Origin: Thermotoga profunda AZM34c06
GTDB taxonomy: Bacteria > Thermotogota > Thermotogae > Thermotogales > DSM-5069
Reading direction: 5' to 3'
Length of the DNA: 64,000 nt
Assembly: GCF_000828675.1 (NCBI RefSeq)
Contig: NZ_AP014510.1
Span: 949,413 to 1,013,412 of the forward strand
Shown piece after piece: positions 18,177-27,733 of the stretch. The position numbers and the translations under genes were made by a program. The notes under the pieces are model-generated. The model had not been told where the DNA came from, did no database searches, and worked only from the letters and a program-made list of their open reading frames with translations. Each line of letters starts with the position of its first letter. The stretch's first letter is position 1.

Positions 18177-19765
18177 TTGGATACTTTTGTCTGACTCTTC
18201 ATTCTCATCTCCCCTATGTTCATCATCCAGAACATGAAACTTTTCTCGAAGAGAGATGGTTTTTTGAAGCTTTGATAGAGAGTTATATCCCCTTGTTGAT
18301 GACCTTTGACAGACTCGCAAAAGACGGAATACCTTTTAGGATAACCGTTTCTCTCACACCACCGCTACTTGAGATGACAAAAACAAATGGACTCACGGAA
18401 AAATTCATTTCACACATGAATAAATTGATAGAACTTAGTAACAAAGAAATCTCACATGCACAGAATGAAGAAGAAAAAACTTTGGCAATATTCTACAGAG
18501 ATAGACTCACACAGGTCTTAGATTATTACAGAGATCTCAATTATGATATTGCCAGTGGATTTTTAAAATATGCTCAGGATGGTTATTTAGAACTCATTAC
18601 AAGCAATGCTACACATGCATTTTTACCTTTAATGCAGCATCAGCCAAATGCCGTTGAAGCTCAGATCAATATAGGTGTAAAGGCATTCCAAGAGAGATTG
18701 AAACTCACACCAAAGGGTATATGGCTTGCCGAGTGTGGATATTTTCAAGGGCTTGATGAATTTTTGAAAAAATATGGATTGGAATTCTTTTTTGCCGACT
18801 CTCATAGCCTATGGTATGCTGATGAAAAACCAAAATACGGTGTCTATAGACCTGTAGTGACTCCTTCGGGAGTTTTTGTTTTTGCAAGAGACCCAGAATC
18901 GAGTGAACAAGTTTGGAGCGCGACGATTGGATATCCCGGAGATTACAGATATAGAGAATTCTACAGAGATATAGGTTTTGATAGGGATTTTGATTATATA
19001 AAGCCTTACATTGATCCAAGTGGTGTGAGAGTTAATACGGGGATAAAGTACCACAAAATAACTTCAAAAGAAACACCATTGAATCAAAAGAAATTATATA
19101 ACCGTGAAGAAGCATTAAATGCCGCTAAAGAACATGCCGTGGATTTTCTCAACAAGAAACTATCACAGATGCAGAGATTATATGATATCTTTGAGCAACC
19201 TCCCGTGATAATTGCACCGTTCGACACGGAGCTCTTTGGACACTGGTGGTTTGAAGGACCTGAATTTATTGAATACTTTTTCAGAGAGGTTGCTAAGAGT
19301 AAATCTCTGAAGGCAGCAACGGCTTCAGAAATATTGGAAAAATTTGATGCATTCCAAGTACTCACACCAGCTTCCTCTTCGTGGGGATCTGGCGGGTATA
19401 ACGAAACTTGGCTGAACGGACAAAACGACTGGATATATCTTCACATGAATGAACTTCATGATCGCATGACAAAAATTGTTCAGGAGCATGAAAACGAAAC
19501 CAACCCATTAAAAATCAGAGTACTGAATCAAATGCTCAGAGAGCTTTTACTTTTGCAATCAAGTGATTGGGCTTTCATTTTAACTACAAGAACCAGTGTT
19601 GAGTATGCTGTTAACAGAATCAAAACGCATGTGAAAAGGTTTTTAGATCTTGAAAATCAGTTTTTGAGCAATAATATAGATGAAGAATATCTTTCCAAAG
19701 TCGAGCAAATGGATGCCATTTTTTCATGGCTTGATTATCGTGTGTATGTGCAGCAAAAACTTTGA
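18173..19765 (+). CDS. GH57 1,4-alpha-glucan branching enzyme / AmyC-type amylase
   Basis: Acts on alpha-1,4-glucans in the cytoplasm (no signal peptide). The 530-residue product begins with the GH57 motif HSHLPYVHHPE, has the nucleophile region GIWLAECGY (Glu about residue 186) and the acid/base region PFDTELFGHWWFEGPEF (Asp about residue 350), and ends with a helical domain. This matches the AmyC/branching-enzyme subgroup of Thermotogales in size and motifs. Whether the main reaction is branching or hydrolysis is not readable; the intact catalytic pair says it is active. Coupled to the DUF4912 gene upstream; porG follows after 13 bases. Confidence 0.9.
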   Translation: MIGYFCLTLHSHLPYVHHPEHETFLEERWFFEALIESYIPLLMTFDRLAKDGIPFRITVSLTPPLLEMTKTNGLTEKFISHMNKLIELSNKEISHAQNEEEKTLAIFYRDRLTQVLDYYRDLNYDIASGFLKYAQDGYLELITSNATHAFLPLMQHQPNAVEAQINIGVKAFQERLKLTPKGIWLAECGYFQGLDEFLKKYGLEFFFADSHSLWYADEKPKYGVYRPVVTPSGVFVFARDPESSEQVWSATIGYPGDYRYREFYRDIGFDRDFDYIKPYIDPSGVRVNTGIKYHKITSKETPLNQKKLYNREEALNAAKEHAVDFLNKKLSQMQRLYDIFEQPPVIIAPFDTELFGHWWFEGPEFIEYFFREVAKSKSLKAATASEILEKFDAFQVLTPASSSWGSGGYNETWLNGQNDWIYLHMNELHDRMTKIVQEHENETNPLKIRVLNQMLRELLLLQSSDWAFILTTRTSVEYAVNRIKTHVKRFLDLENQFLSNNIDEEYLSKVEQMDAIFSWLDYRVYVQQKL

Positions 19766-19778
19766 GAGGAGGGATACA

Positions 19779-20351
19779 GTGCCCGCCAAATACTATGAAA
19801 TCAGGTGGCACTCAAGAGCAGGACAAGGTGCAAAAAGTGCTTCTCAACTTTTTGCGGAAGCTATCTTGGACATGGGTAAATATGCCCAGGCTTTCCCAGA
19901 ATATGGTGCTGAAAGGTCGGGAGCTCCAATGAGAGCTTTCAACAGAATTAGCGATGAGAAGATAACGGTTCATTCTTCTGTTGAAAGACCCAATGTCGTT
20001 GTGGTCATAGACGATACACTTTTATCACCTGGTATTGTTGAAGGCTTAGATGAAAAAGGTGTGTTGATAGTTAACACAGCTCATCCAATTGAATACATAA
20101 GAAAAAAGACTGGATTCAATGGAAAAATATGCACAATAAAGGCAACAGACATAGCCCTTGAAGAGATCAAAAGGGGTATACCAAACACCGTAATGCTTGG
20201 AACAATTGCAAAAGTTACTGGATTGATTACACTCCAAGCGGCCGAACAAAAAATCCGTGGAATGTTTGAAAAGAAACTGTCTGCAGATATGCTTCAGGCT
20301 AATATCAGAGCACTGAAAAGAGGATACGAGGAGGTGAGCTGCAGTGGCTGA
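19779..20351 (+). CDS. porG: Pyruvate:ferredoxin oxidoreductase, gamma subunit
   Basis: Subunit of the four-part enzyme that oxidises pyruvate to acetyl-CoA and CO2 and reduces ferredoxin, central to fermentation here. The 190-residue product opens with the WHSRAGQGAKSASQLFAEA motif and has AFPEYGAERSGAPMRAFNRI, both typical of the gamma subunit. I chose the GTG at 19779 because GAGGAGGG lies just upstream and the product then matches the T. maritima PorG start; an upstream ATG would sit inside the GH57 gene. First of porG-porD-porA-porB; overlaps porD by 8 bases. Confidence 0.95.
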   Translation: MPAKYYEIRWHSRAGQGAKSASQLFAEAILDMGKYAQAFPEYGAERSGAPMRAFNRISDEKITVHSSVERPNVVVVIDDTLLSPGIVEGLDEKGVLIVNTAHPIEYIRKKTGFNGKICTIKATDIALEEIKRGIPNTVMLGTIAKVTGLITLQAAEQKIRGMFEKKLSADMLQANIRALKRGYEEVSCSG

Positions 20352-20646
20352 GCTCAAGAAATGGAATGAAATTCCCATTGGTGGAATCATTACAGAGCCT
20401 GGTACTGCTCGAAAGTACAGGACAGGCGATTGGCGTGTTAAAAGACCAATTTATGATAGATCAAAATGCATTGATTGTATGATGTGCTGGTTTTACTGCC
20501 CAGATCAAGCAATTATGCAGGAAAATTCTGTGATGAAAGGTATCAATTATTTCTATTGTAAAGGTTGTGGCATCTGCGCAAATGTCTGTCCAAAAAGTGC
20601 CATTGAAATGAGACCCGAAACAGAATTTGCACACAAGGAGGAGTGA
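20344..20646 (+). CDS. porD: Pyruvate:ferredoxin oxidoreductase, delta (ferredoxin) subunit
   Basis: Electron-transfer subunit with two [4Fe-4S] clusters. The 100-residue product has CIDCMMCWFYCPD and CKGCGICANVCP, each a complete CxxCxxCxxxCP cluster motif. It starts at a GTG overlapping the end of porG, with GAGGTGAG upstream. It passes electrons from the TPP site in PorB towards free ferredoxin. Confidence 0.95.
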   Translation: MAELKKWNEIPIGGIITEPGTARKYRTGDWRVKRPIYDRSKCIDCMMCWFYCPDQAIMQENSVMKGINYFYCKGCGICANVCPKSAIEMRPETEFAHKEE

Positions 20647-20648
20647 GC

Positions 20649-21824
20649 ATGACTAAGGTTCATAAAGAAGCAATTACAGGTGCTCAAGCGGCTGCATATG
20701 CTATGAAACAGATTGAACCAGATGTTGTGGCTGCTTATCCAATCACTCCACAAACTCCTATAGTCGAATATTTTGCAAAATATGTTGCCGACGGTGTTGT
20801 TAAAACAGAGATGGTTCCAGTTGAGAGCGAGCACAGTGCAATGAGTGCTGTTGTTGGTGCGGCAGCTGCAGGTGCAAGAGCCATGACTGCGACGAGTGCA
20901 AATGGTCTGGCTCTTATGCACGAAATTGTATATATCACGGCTTCAATGAGACTTCCAGTGGTAATGCCTGTTGTTAATAGAGCTTTGAGTGGTCCAATAA
21001 ACATTCACTGTGACCATAGTGACACAATGGCTGAGAGAGATTCTGGTTGGATACAACTGTTTTGTGAGGACGCACAAGAAGTCTATGACTTAACATTGAT
21101 GGCTGTTAGACTCGCAGAACATGAACAGGTGAGACTTCCTGTCATGGTCAATCAGGATGGTTTCATAATTTCTCATGGTGTCGAGCCCGTCGAACTCTTG
21201 CCTGACGAGGTTGCGAAAAAATTCGTTGGTGAACTAAAACCTTTGTATCCATTACTTGACACAGAACATCCTGTCACATATGGCCCACTCGATTTGTATG
21301 ACTACTATTTCGAACATAAAAGACAGCAAATTGAAGCAATGAAGAATGTATTCAAAGTCTTTCCCAGCATAGCAGAAGAATTTTACAATATCACTGGTAG
21401 AAGATACAACTTTGTAGAACCATACAAAATGGAAGATGCACAGTACGTCATGGTTGCCCTCGGTTCAACAAATGGAACTATCAAATACGTAGTTGACCAA
21501 TTGAGAGAAGAAGGTAAAAAAGTTGGTCTTTTGAAGATATGGATGTTCAGACCATTCCCAAAGGCTGAGATTCAACGTTTACTAACAGGTAGGAAAGCCG
21601 TTGTTGTACTGGATAGGTCAGCTTCTTTTGGAGCCGAGGCACCTCTTTATGAGGCAATTAAGTCCTCACTGTATGAAGTGGCATCAAAACCACTTCTTGG
21701 GTCTTTCGTCTATGGCCTTGGTGGAAGGGATATAAATCCAGAATTGGTAAGGTTCGCATTCGAGAAGGCAATGAAACATGAACTCGTTGTAGACCAGGAA
21801 CTCTATCTTGGTCTTAGAGAATGA
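20649..21824 (+). CDS. porA: Pyruvate:ferredoxin oxidoreductase, alpha subunit
   Basis: Contributes the pyrimidine-binding half of the TPP site. The 391-residue product has AAYPITPQTPIVEYFAK near the N terminus, a strongly conserved EMVPVESEHSAMSAVVGAAA stretch with the catalytic-type Glu, and CDHSDTMAERDSGWIQLF. Start taken at ATG 20649, with AAGGAGGAG five bases upstream; a GTG six bases earlier overlaps that SD. Sequence follows T. maritima PorA closely. Confidence 0.95.
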   Translation: MTKVHKEAITGAQAAAYAMKQIEPDVVAAYPITPQTPIVEYFAKYVADGVVKTEMVPVESEHSAMSAVVGAAAAGARAMTATSANGLALMHEIVYITASMRLPVVMPVVNRALSGPINIHCDHSDTMAERDSGWIQLFCEDAQEVYDLTLMAVRLAEHEQVRLPVMVNQDGFIISHGVEPVELLPDEVAKKFVGELKPLYPLLDTEHPVTYGPLDLYDYYFEHKRQQIEAMKNVFKVFPSIAEEFYNITGRRYNFVEPYKMEDAQYVMVALGSTNGTIKYVVDQLREEGKKVGLLKIWMFRPFPKAEIQRLLTGRKAVVVLDRSASFGAEAPLYEAIKSSLYEVASKPLLGSFVYGLGGRDINPELVRFAFEKAMKHELVVDQELYLGLRE

Positions 21825-21837
21825 GGAGGTGCATCAA

Positions 21838-22812
21838 ATGCCGTTAACAATGAAAAAGCTTGCTGAGATTTTCACGAATAAAGAGACAGGTTTGACACAA
21901 GGTCATAGAATGTGCCCGGGTTGTGGTGCGCCGATAACGGTGAAATTAGCCTTGATGACTGCGAAAGCCCTTGGATATGAGCCCGTTATTGGTTTTGCAA
22001 CTGGATGTATGGAAGTTTCTTCAACGATATATCCATTCACTTCTTGGAGTGTACCATACATACACAATGCCTTTGAAAATGTTGCAGCAACGATAAGTGG
22101 TGTTGAGACTGCTTACAGAGCTTTGAAAAAATCAGGAAAGATATCAGCTGACAAGAAGTATGCCTTTTTTGCATTTGGTGGTGATGGTGGTACATATGAT
22201 ATAGGTCTTCAGTCATTGTCAGGTGCCGTAGAAAGAGGCCACAAATTCATCTACATTCTCTATGACAATGAGGGATATATGAATACGGGAAACCAGAGAT
22301 CTGGTTCAACACCACCCGGTGCAGATACGACAACTGCCCCTGTTGGAAAGAAGATACCAGGAAAAGTTCAGCTGAAGAAAAACATAGTGGAGATAATAGC
22401 TGGGCATGAATACGTCTATGCCGCAACTGTGGCTTTTGGTGAACCTATGGACTTTATGAGCAAGATAGAAAAGGCTCTATCTTTTGATGGACCTTCCTTC
22501 ATAGCTGCTCTCAGCCCATGTGTGAGGTATTGGAGAGTGCCAGAGGATCAGACAGTAGATATCACAAAACTTGCAATTCAGACAAAATATTGGCCTCTCT
22601 ACGAAGTTGATCGTGGTGTGTACAAAGTCACAAGAAAACCGAGCACTTTCAAACCAGTATCTGAGTTCATAAAGACACAGGAAAGATTCAGATTGTTGTT
22701 GCAGAGGCCTGATGCTCAAGAGATAATTGACGAGATTCAACATTATGTAGATAGACGCTGGGAAAGATTGCTTGCCCTTGAAGAAGCCACAAAAGACAAA
22801 CCAATAAGATAA
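21838..22812 (+). CDS. porB: Pyruvate:ferredoxin oxidoreductase, beta subunit
   Basis: Binds TPP and the proximal [4Fe-4S] cluster. The 324-residue product has MCPGCGAPITVK (first cluster cysteines), a further CMEVSST cysteine, and the TPP/Mg motif FGGDGGTYDIGLQS with YDNEGYMNTGNQRSG. ATG at 21838 has the SD GAGGAGGTG; an upstream in-frame ATG at 21808 lies inside porA. Last por gene; the next gene begins 25 bases later on the same strand. Confidence 0.95.
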   Translation: MPLTMKKLAEIFTNKETGLTQGHRMCPGCGAPITVKLALMTAKALGYEPVIGFATGCMEVSSTIYPFTSWSVPYIHNAFENVAATISGVETAYRALKKSGKISADKKYAFFAFGGDGGTYDIGLQSLSGAVERGHKFIYILYDNEGYMNTGNQRSGSTPPGADTTTAPVGKKIPGKVQLKKNIVEIIAGHEYVYAATVAFGEPMDFMSKIEKALSFDGPSFIAALSPCVRYWRVPEDQTVDITKLAIQTKYWPLYEVDRGVYKVTRKPSTFKPVSEFIKTQERFRLLLQRPDAQEIIDEIQHYVDRRWERLLALEEATKDKPIR

Positions 22813-22837
22813 TGAGCGCCGATTTGGAGGTCTATAC

Positions 22838-23362
22838 ATGCGCGCTCTGATAGTTATAGATGTACAAAATGACTTTGTTCAGAAAAATGGTGCTCTTTAT
22901 TTCACGGGCGCAGAAAGGGTTGTTGCGCCCGTGGTTGGTTTGGTAGAGAAAGCGATTGAGGATCATAAAATCATAGTCACAACACAGGATTGGCACGATA
23001 TCGATGATGCTGAGTTTGCCATGTGGCCTGTACATTGTGTTAAAAATACTCCCGGAGCAGAGATAGTTGAACCCATCAAAAAGCAACTTGAAGGCTATGA
23101 AAGATATTTCAAAATTTATAAGACACGATACAGTGCATTCTATGGGACGAATTTGGATGAAATACTCAACAAATTTTCGATAACTGAAGTGGATGTGTGT
23201 GGTGTTGTTACTCATATATGTGTGTTTTTCACAGTTGAAGAGCTCAGAAACAGAGGCATAAAAGTAACTGTACATGAAAAAGCAACTGCTTCATATGATT
23301 CAGAACTACATAAATTTGCCATCAGAATGATGAGAGAGATCCTCGGTGCCGAGGTGATTTAA
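22838..23362 (+). CDS. pncA: Nicotinamidase (isochorismatase family)
   Basis: Hydrolyses nicotinamide to nicotinate for NAD recycling. The 174-residue product has the catalytic triad expected of the family: Asp in LIVIDVQNDFV (about residue 9), Lys in YKTRYSAFYG (about residue 90) and Cys in GVVTHICVFFT (about residue 130). The metal-site region reads TTQDWHDIDD. Pairing with the nicotinate phosphoribosyltransferase-like gene directly downstream (adjacent stop/start, TAATTG) supports nicotinamide over other amides. Confidence 0.88.
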   Translation: MRALIVIDVQNDFVQKNGALYFTGAERVVAPVVGLVEKAIEDHKIIVTTQDWHDIDDAEFAMWPVHCVKNTPGAEIVEPIKKQLEGYERYFKIYKTRYSAFYGTNLDEILNKFSITEVDVCGVVTHICVFFTVEELRNRGIKVTVHEKATASYDSELHKFAIRMMREILGAEVI

Positions 23363-24664
23363 TTGAGAGGAAAGAGATTAGACCCGAAGGTCTTTAAGGT
23401 ACCAATAGACAGAATCAGAAATAATTACTATTCAGATACATATTTCACAAGATATGTCAAAGTTTTAAAGAAAGACAAAAAACATCCATATGTTTTATAC
23501 CAGTTCTTCCCAAGAAAAGACTGTGTCGTGGTTGGAATAGATGAAGCACTCGCCATACTCAAGTTTGCAACTGGTTATTACAAAGATGAAGAAAAGGCAA
23601 CCGAGATCTTCAAGGAAACTTTGATGTTGGACAAAGCCATACAAGCTGCATCAGTTGATATGAAAACCGATCTCGTTTTAGATTATACAAGAAAAAAATG
23701 GGAATTGAGAATGAAATTGAACGATCTTTGGGTGGATAAGTGGGAAGAAATAGGAGTCAGGGCTCTATACGATGGTGAAGAAGCAAGAGAATGGGAACCG
23801 ATAATGACTATAGAAGGCGATCCAACTTATTTTGGATATCTTGAGACAATTCTTTTGGGAGTTATAGCGCGTGCAACGAGTACCGCAACTGCTGTGAAGA
23901 ATGTTGTGAAAGCTGCCAATGGCAAACCTGTTTTGTATTTCAGTGCGAGGTTTGATCATTACTGGGTCCAAACGACCGATGGTTATGCCGCTCTTTGTGC
24001 TGGTGCCTTTGGAGTTTCAACCGACGCAAATGCCGATTATTGGGGTGCAGAGTCGATGGGCACAATGCCTCATGCGTTGATAGCAGCTTATGATGGCAGT
24101 ACTGAAGCTGCCGCTTTGGCATTTGACAGACATATGCCTGAAAATGTGAACAGAATAGTTTTGGTTGATTGGGACAATGATGTGATTGGAACTACTTTTA
24201 GAGTTGTAAAAGCGACCTATGAGGAAATAATGAAAAAACCATTTGTTCTTGGGGTGACAGACCCATCGCCTATAATAGGTGAGGGTAAGGGAAAGATATG
24301 GGGTGTTCGTTTCGATACATCAGGTAATTTAAGAGATGTTTCCGTTGTCCCGAGAGATGAATCTTCTCTCGGTGTTTGTCCAGAACTCGTTTGGCGTGCA
24401 AGACAGGAATTCGATAAGGTCGGTTTGAAGAATTTGAAAATAGTCGTTTCAGGTGGATTTGATGCGGATAAGATATCACTTTTTGAGAAATTGAAAGTGC
24501 CGGTCGATGTCTATGCAGTTGGTTCGAAATTGTTGAGACATAAAGTCGATATAACTGCTGATATAGTTGAAGTGAATGGTAGACCATGTGCAAAGGTTGG
24601 TAGATCAAAGCAAGATCTTTCAAGACTTGAATTTGTTCCAAAGAGATATTGGGAGGAGGTGTGA
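23363..24664 (+). CDS. pncB: Nicotinate phosphoribosyltransferase-like protein
   Basis: Predicted to convert nicotinate and PRPP to nicotinate mononucleotide. The 433-residue product has family-type segments ARATSTATAVKNVVKAA, LYFSARFDHYWVQ, GAFGVSTDANADYWG, MPHALIAAYDG and a late VSGGFDADKI followed by VYAVGSKLL. The start is a TTG placed immediately after the pncA stop, with GAGGTGAT five bases upstream. The gene order nicotinamidase then phosphoribosyltransferase makes a two-step salvage unit. Sequence divergence from classical PncB is large, so substrate identity rests partly on context. Confidence 0.82.
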   Translation: MRGKRLDPKVFKVPIDRIRNNYYSDTYFTRYVKVLKKDKKHPYVLYQFFPRKDCVVVGIDEALAILKFATGYYKDEEKATEIFKETLMLDKAIQAASVDMKTDLVLDYTRKKWELRMKLNDLWVDKWEEIGVRALYDGEEAREWEPIMTIEGDPTYFGYLETILLGVIARATSTATAVKNVVKAANGKPVLYFSARFDHYWVQTTDGYAALCAGAFGVSTDANADYWGAESMGTMPHALIAAYDGSTEAAALAFDRHMPENVNRIVLVDWDNDVIGTTFRVVKATYEEIMKKPFVLGVTDPSPIIGEGKGKIWGVRFDTSGNLRDVSVVPRDESSLGVCPELVWRARQEFDKVGLKNLKIVVSGGFDADKISLFEKLKVPVDVYAVGSKLLRHKVDITADIVEVNGRPCAKVGRSKQDLSRLEFVPKRYWEEV

Positions 24665-24670
24665 ACAGTT

Positions 24671-25546
24671 ATGGAAAAAGGGACATGGACCGTAAAAACT
24701 GGATTTGCAGATATGTTTAAAGGTGGAGTCATAATGGATGTAACAACGGCAGAGCAAGCAAAGATCGCAGAAGAAGCCGGTGCTGTAGCTGTAATGGCAC
24801 TTGAGAGAGTCCCAGCAGATATAAGGAAGGCTGGCGGCGTAGCACGAATGGCGAGTATATCCAAGATAAAGGAAATCATGCAGGCTGTTTCAATACCTGT
24901 TATGGCAAAAGTCAGAATTGGTCACATCGCAGAAGCAAGAATCCTTGAAGCGCTCGGAGTGGATTTCATAGACGAGTCCGAGGTACTCACTCCAGCAGAT
25001 GATAGATTTCACATCAACAAGCACGAGTTCAAAGTTCCATTTGTTTGTGGCGCAAGAGATCTTGGTGAGGCTTTAAGAAGAATTGCTGAGGGTGCTGCTA
25101 TGATTAGAACCAAAGGTGAAGCCGGAACAGGGAATGTCGTTGAAGCAGTTAAACACATGAGAAAAGTCATGGACGATATAAGAAAGGTCACAACAATGCT
25201 TGACGATGAACTCGTCGCTTATGCAAAGGAAATAGGTGCACCTGTAGAATTAGTAAGAGAGGTTAAGAGACTTGGTAGGCTGCCTGTTGTGAATTTTGCA
25301 GCTGGTGGTGTAGCTACACCTGCCGACGCCGCTTTGATGATGATGCTCGGTGCCGATGGTGTTTTTGTGGGTTCTGGCATCTTTAAATCGAAAGATCCTG
25401 CAAAGATGGCAAGATCAATAGTTATGGCGGTTACTTATTGGAACGACCCCGAGATGTTGTTAAAGGTTTCTGAAGACATAGGAGAGCCGATGCCAGGTCT
25501 TGAAGTCGAAGAATTGGAAGTTCGAATGCAAGAGAGAGGATGGTAA
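24671..25546 (+). CDS. pdxS: Pyridoxal 5'-phosphate synthase, lyase subunit
   Basis: Forms PLP from ribose 5-phosphate, glyceraldehyde 3-phosphate and ammonia supplied by PdxT. The 291-residue TIM barrel has [42 protein letters not shown] (catalytic Lys) and [19 protein letters not shown]. Strong SD GGAGGAGGTG upstream. Overlaps pdxT by 7 bases. PLP supply beside two aminotransferase genes a few kb away is sensible but probably coincidental. Confidence 0.97.
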   Translation: MEKGTWTVKTGFADMFKGGVIMDVTTAEQAKIAEEAGAVAVMALERVPADIRKAGGVARMASISKIKEIMQAVSIPVMAKVRIGHIAEARILEALGVDFIDESEVLTPADDRFHINKHEFKVPFVCGARDLGEALRRIAEGAAMIRTKGEAGTGNVVEAVKHMRKVMDDIRKVTTMLDDELVAYAKEIGAPVELVREVKRLGRLPVVNFAAGGVATPADAALMMMLGADGVFVGSGIFKSKDPAKMARSIVMAVTYWNDPEMLLKVSEDIGEPMPGLEVEELEVRMQERGW

Positions 25547-26136
25547 AATTGATCGTTGGAGTCTTGGGACTGCAGGGAGATTTCAGGGAGCATCTATGGG
25601 CTTTGCAAAAACTCCGAGTTGAAGCAATTGTAGTAAAGACCGTTGAAGATCTCAAAAGGGTGAAAGGGCTTATAATACCTGGTGGTGAATCTACAACGAT
25701 CGGAAGGCTTGCAAGATTAACGGGCATAGCCGATGAACTAAAAAAGAGAGCCATGGAAGGTATGCCTGTTTATGGTACTTGTGCAGGGATGATACTATTA
25801 GCAAAGCGAATAGCGAATTATCCAGATCAATACAGTTTCGGACTGATGGACATCACCGTTGAAAGGAACGCCTATGGAAGGCAAGTTGAGAGCTTTGAAG
25901 TTGACTTAGACATTAAAGCGATAGGGGATAAATTCAAGGCGATTTTTATCAGAGCACCCAAGATCGTTGAATGCGGTGAAAAAGTTGAGATTCTCGCGAA
26001 ATACGATGGTTCACCTGTTCTTGTTCAACAAGAAAATTTGTTGGCAGGTTCGTTTCATCCGGAACTCGGGACTGATTTACGGGTACACGAATACTTTTTG
26101 AGAATGGTGGGCGTGAAGTATGCGGGTGTATATTGA
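25540..26136 (+). CDS. pdxT: Pyridoxal 5'-phosphate synthase, glutaminase subunit
   Basis: Releases ammonia from glutamine and channels it to PdxS. The 198-residue class I-like amidotransferase shows [23 protein letters not shown], the nucleophile Cys in [12 protein letters not shown] (about residue 79) and the His/Glu pair in SFHPELGTD. Start ATG at 25540 overlaps the pdxS stop. Standard pdxS-pdxT pair. Confidence 0.96.
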   Translation: MVKLIVGVLGLQGDFREHLWALQKLRVEAIVVKTVEDLKRVKGLIIPGGESTTIGRLARLTGIADELKKRAMEGMPVYGTCAGMILLAKRIANYPDQYSFGLMDITVERNAYGRQVESFEVDLDIKAIGDKFKAIFIRAPKIVECGEKVEILAKYDGSPVLVQQENLLAGSFHPELGTDLRVHEYFLRMVGVKYAGVY

Positions 26137-26800
26137 TCTTTCCGATGAAGAAACTAAGCAAAATCTCCTTCAAGCAGTTAGTATGTGTTGTGGCTTAGCT
26201 GTAGCTGATGAAAAAGATGCAGATCTTTTTGTTGGTGAGAAAGTACATCCTTTGCTTGATACTGTAATTGTGAGCAAGTCTGTGCCCGAGAATCTGAATC
26301 AAGTTGTCGATGTTGTGTTGCCAAAACAATCGCTTGACTATTACATCATGAAATTCAAACTCCTGTATTGCTATGTAGTCACTCATTGCAGCGTAGAAGC
26401 ATTTTTAGATGAGGAAATCTACAAATCTCAGAGATATGATATTCCACTCTCTATAGCCATGGTAAGACTTGGCAAAGAAGATGAACTTGCCGTTAGAACA
26501 CTTTATAGTTGCGCAAAAAGACAGGCAAGAGCTTCTGACAAAGTAATGCTTTATGACAAAAACACCTTAATAACTTTCTTACCCTACACACAAATAGAAG
26601 GTGCAAGAATTTTTGTTGGTAGATTGTTGAGGCGTTCAAGGAGAATTAAACTTCCCAAATCTACGCACTTTCCTCAAGTTGTTTCTGCAATTTGTCAAGT
26701 AACCACACAAGTGGCTGATTCTTCGGAATTGATTTTGAAACTGGAAGATGCGCTTTCAAATGCTCTGATAAAGGCACAGCAGATTGTGGTGGTAGAATAA
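26120..26800 (+). CDS. Unknown protein with degenerate receiver-like and GGDEF-like regions
   Basis: Not a named family that I recognise. The 226-residue product has an N-terminal alpha/beta segment (about 1-70) reminiscent of a receiver domain but without its acidic pocket. Residues about 90-215 follow the layout of a diguanylate cyclase domain: SQRYDIPLSIAMVRL at the start, RQARASDKVMLYDKNTLITFLPYT where RSSD...RYGGDEF would be, and an ARIFVGRLLRR helix. The GGDEF signature itself is absent, so catalysis is unlikely. It overlaps pdxT by 17 bases and ends the long run at a strong terminator. A regulatory or binding role is inference. Confidence 0.7.
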   Translation: MRVYIDLSDEETKQNLLQAVSMCCGLAVADEKDADLFVGEKVHPLLDTVIVSKSVPENLNQVVDVVLPKQSLDYYIMKFKLLYCYVVTHCSVEAFLDEEIYKSQRYDIPLSIAMVRLGKEDELAVRTLYSCAKRQARASDKVMLYDKNTLITFLPYTQIEGARIFVGRLLRRSRRIKLPKSTHFPQVVSAICQVTTQVADSSELILKLEDALSNALIKAQQIVVVE

Positions 26801-26823
26801 AGGGCGGCTCAACCGCCCTTTTT
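26800..26823 (+). terminator. Bidirectional intrinsic terminator
   Basis: Eight-base stem AAGGGCGG / CCGCCCTT with a five-base loop CTCAA and a following T-run. It ends the plus-strand run from 17.5 kb. The opposite strand also has a TTTATT tail, and the stop codon of the convergent serA starts right at its edge, so it can serve both. Confidence 0.88.
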
Positions 26824-27733
26824 AAATCCCAAGTTCTTTAAAAATTCTTTCCACCATCTCTTTACCAACTCTTTCTTGCGCTTCGTATGTAGAAGCTCCT
26901 ATGTGTGGTGTGGCAACAATATTAGGAAGTCCAAGCAATTTCCTTCTAAGATCATCCTGAGGTGGCTCGACTTCAAAAACATCAAGGGCAGCTGCATAAA
27001 CTTTGCCACTAATGAGAGCTTCGTACAGAGCTTGTTCATCAATTACTCCTCCGCGAGATGCATTTACTATTATTACTCCATTCTTCATCTTATCAATAGC
27101 TCTGGCATCTATCATATGTTTTGTCTGTTCATTCAATGGAACGTGCAATGTTATGAAATCAGACAATTTGTAAAGCTCATCTAAGTTAACCATTCTCACA
27201 TTTTCAAAATCAGACACCAAGGGATCGTAAGCTATTACAGTCATTCCAAAGGACAAAGCCCTCTTTGCCACCTCTTTACCTATCATTCCAAGACCTATGA
27301 TACCAAGAGTTTTTCCAAAGAGCTCGTGTCCTTCAAGTTCTTTTTTAGTCCATAATCCGTCTTTGAGGTCCTTAGTTCCTCTTGCTATATGCCTTGCCGC
27401 ACTGAGCATCAAGCCAAATGTGAGTTCGGCAACAGATATTGCACTTGCTCCGGGTGTATTCAACACCTTCACACCTTTTTCTTTTGCGGCACTGACGTCG
27501 ATATTATCCAGACCAACACCAGCTCTGCCAATAATTTTGAGTTTTGTACCCTTTTCGATCAATTCTCTGGTCACTTTTGTGGCGCTTCTCACTATCAAAA
27601 CTTCAATATGAGGCATCAAATCAAGCAACTTGTCTTTTTCAAGGTGTTCACTGGTTACATCGAGTTGACTTTTAGATCTGAGCAAATTCATTGCCTCTTG
27701 ATCCAATGGATCGTTCACGTGAATTCTTATCAT
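26822..27733 (-). CDS. serA: D-3-phosphoglycerate dehydrogenase (short form)
   Basis: Oxidises 3-phosphoglycerate to 3-phosphohydroxypyruvate with NAD, the first step of serine synthesis. The 303-residue product has [19 protein letters not shown], the NAD-binding [14 protein letters not shown], the catalytic Arg in [10 protein letters not shown], Glu in DVFEVEPP and the His in ATPHIGAST. It lacks the C-terminal ACT regulatory domain found in long PGDHs, so serine feedback through that domain is not expected. Overlaps the class V aminotransferase gene by 4 bases, giving a two-gene serine operon. Confidence 0.92.
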   Translation of the reverse strand: MIRIHVNDPLDQEAMNLLRSKSQLDVTSEHLEKDKLLDLMPHIEVLIVRSATKVTRELIEKGTKLKIIGRAGVGLDNIDVSAAKEKGVKVLNTPGASAISVAELTFGLMLSAARHIARGTKDLKDGLWTKKELEGHELFGKTLGIIGLGMIGKEVAKRALSFGMTVIAYDPLVSDFENVRMVNLDELYKLSDFITLHVPLNEQTKHMIDARAIDKMKNGVIIVNASRGGVIDEQALYEALISGKVYAAALDVFEVEPPQDDLRRKLLGLPNIVATPHIGASTYEAQERVGKEMVERIFKELGI

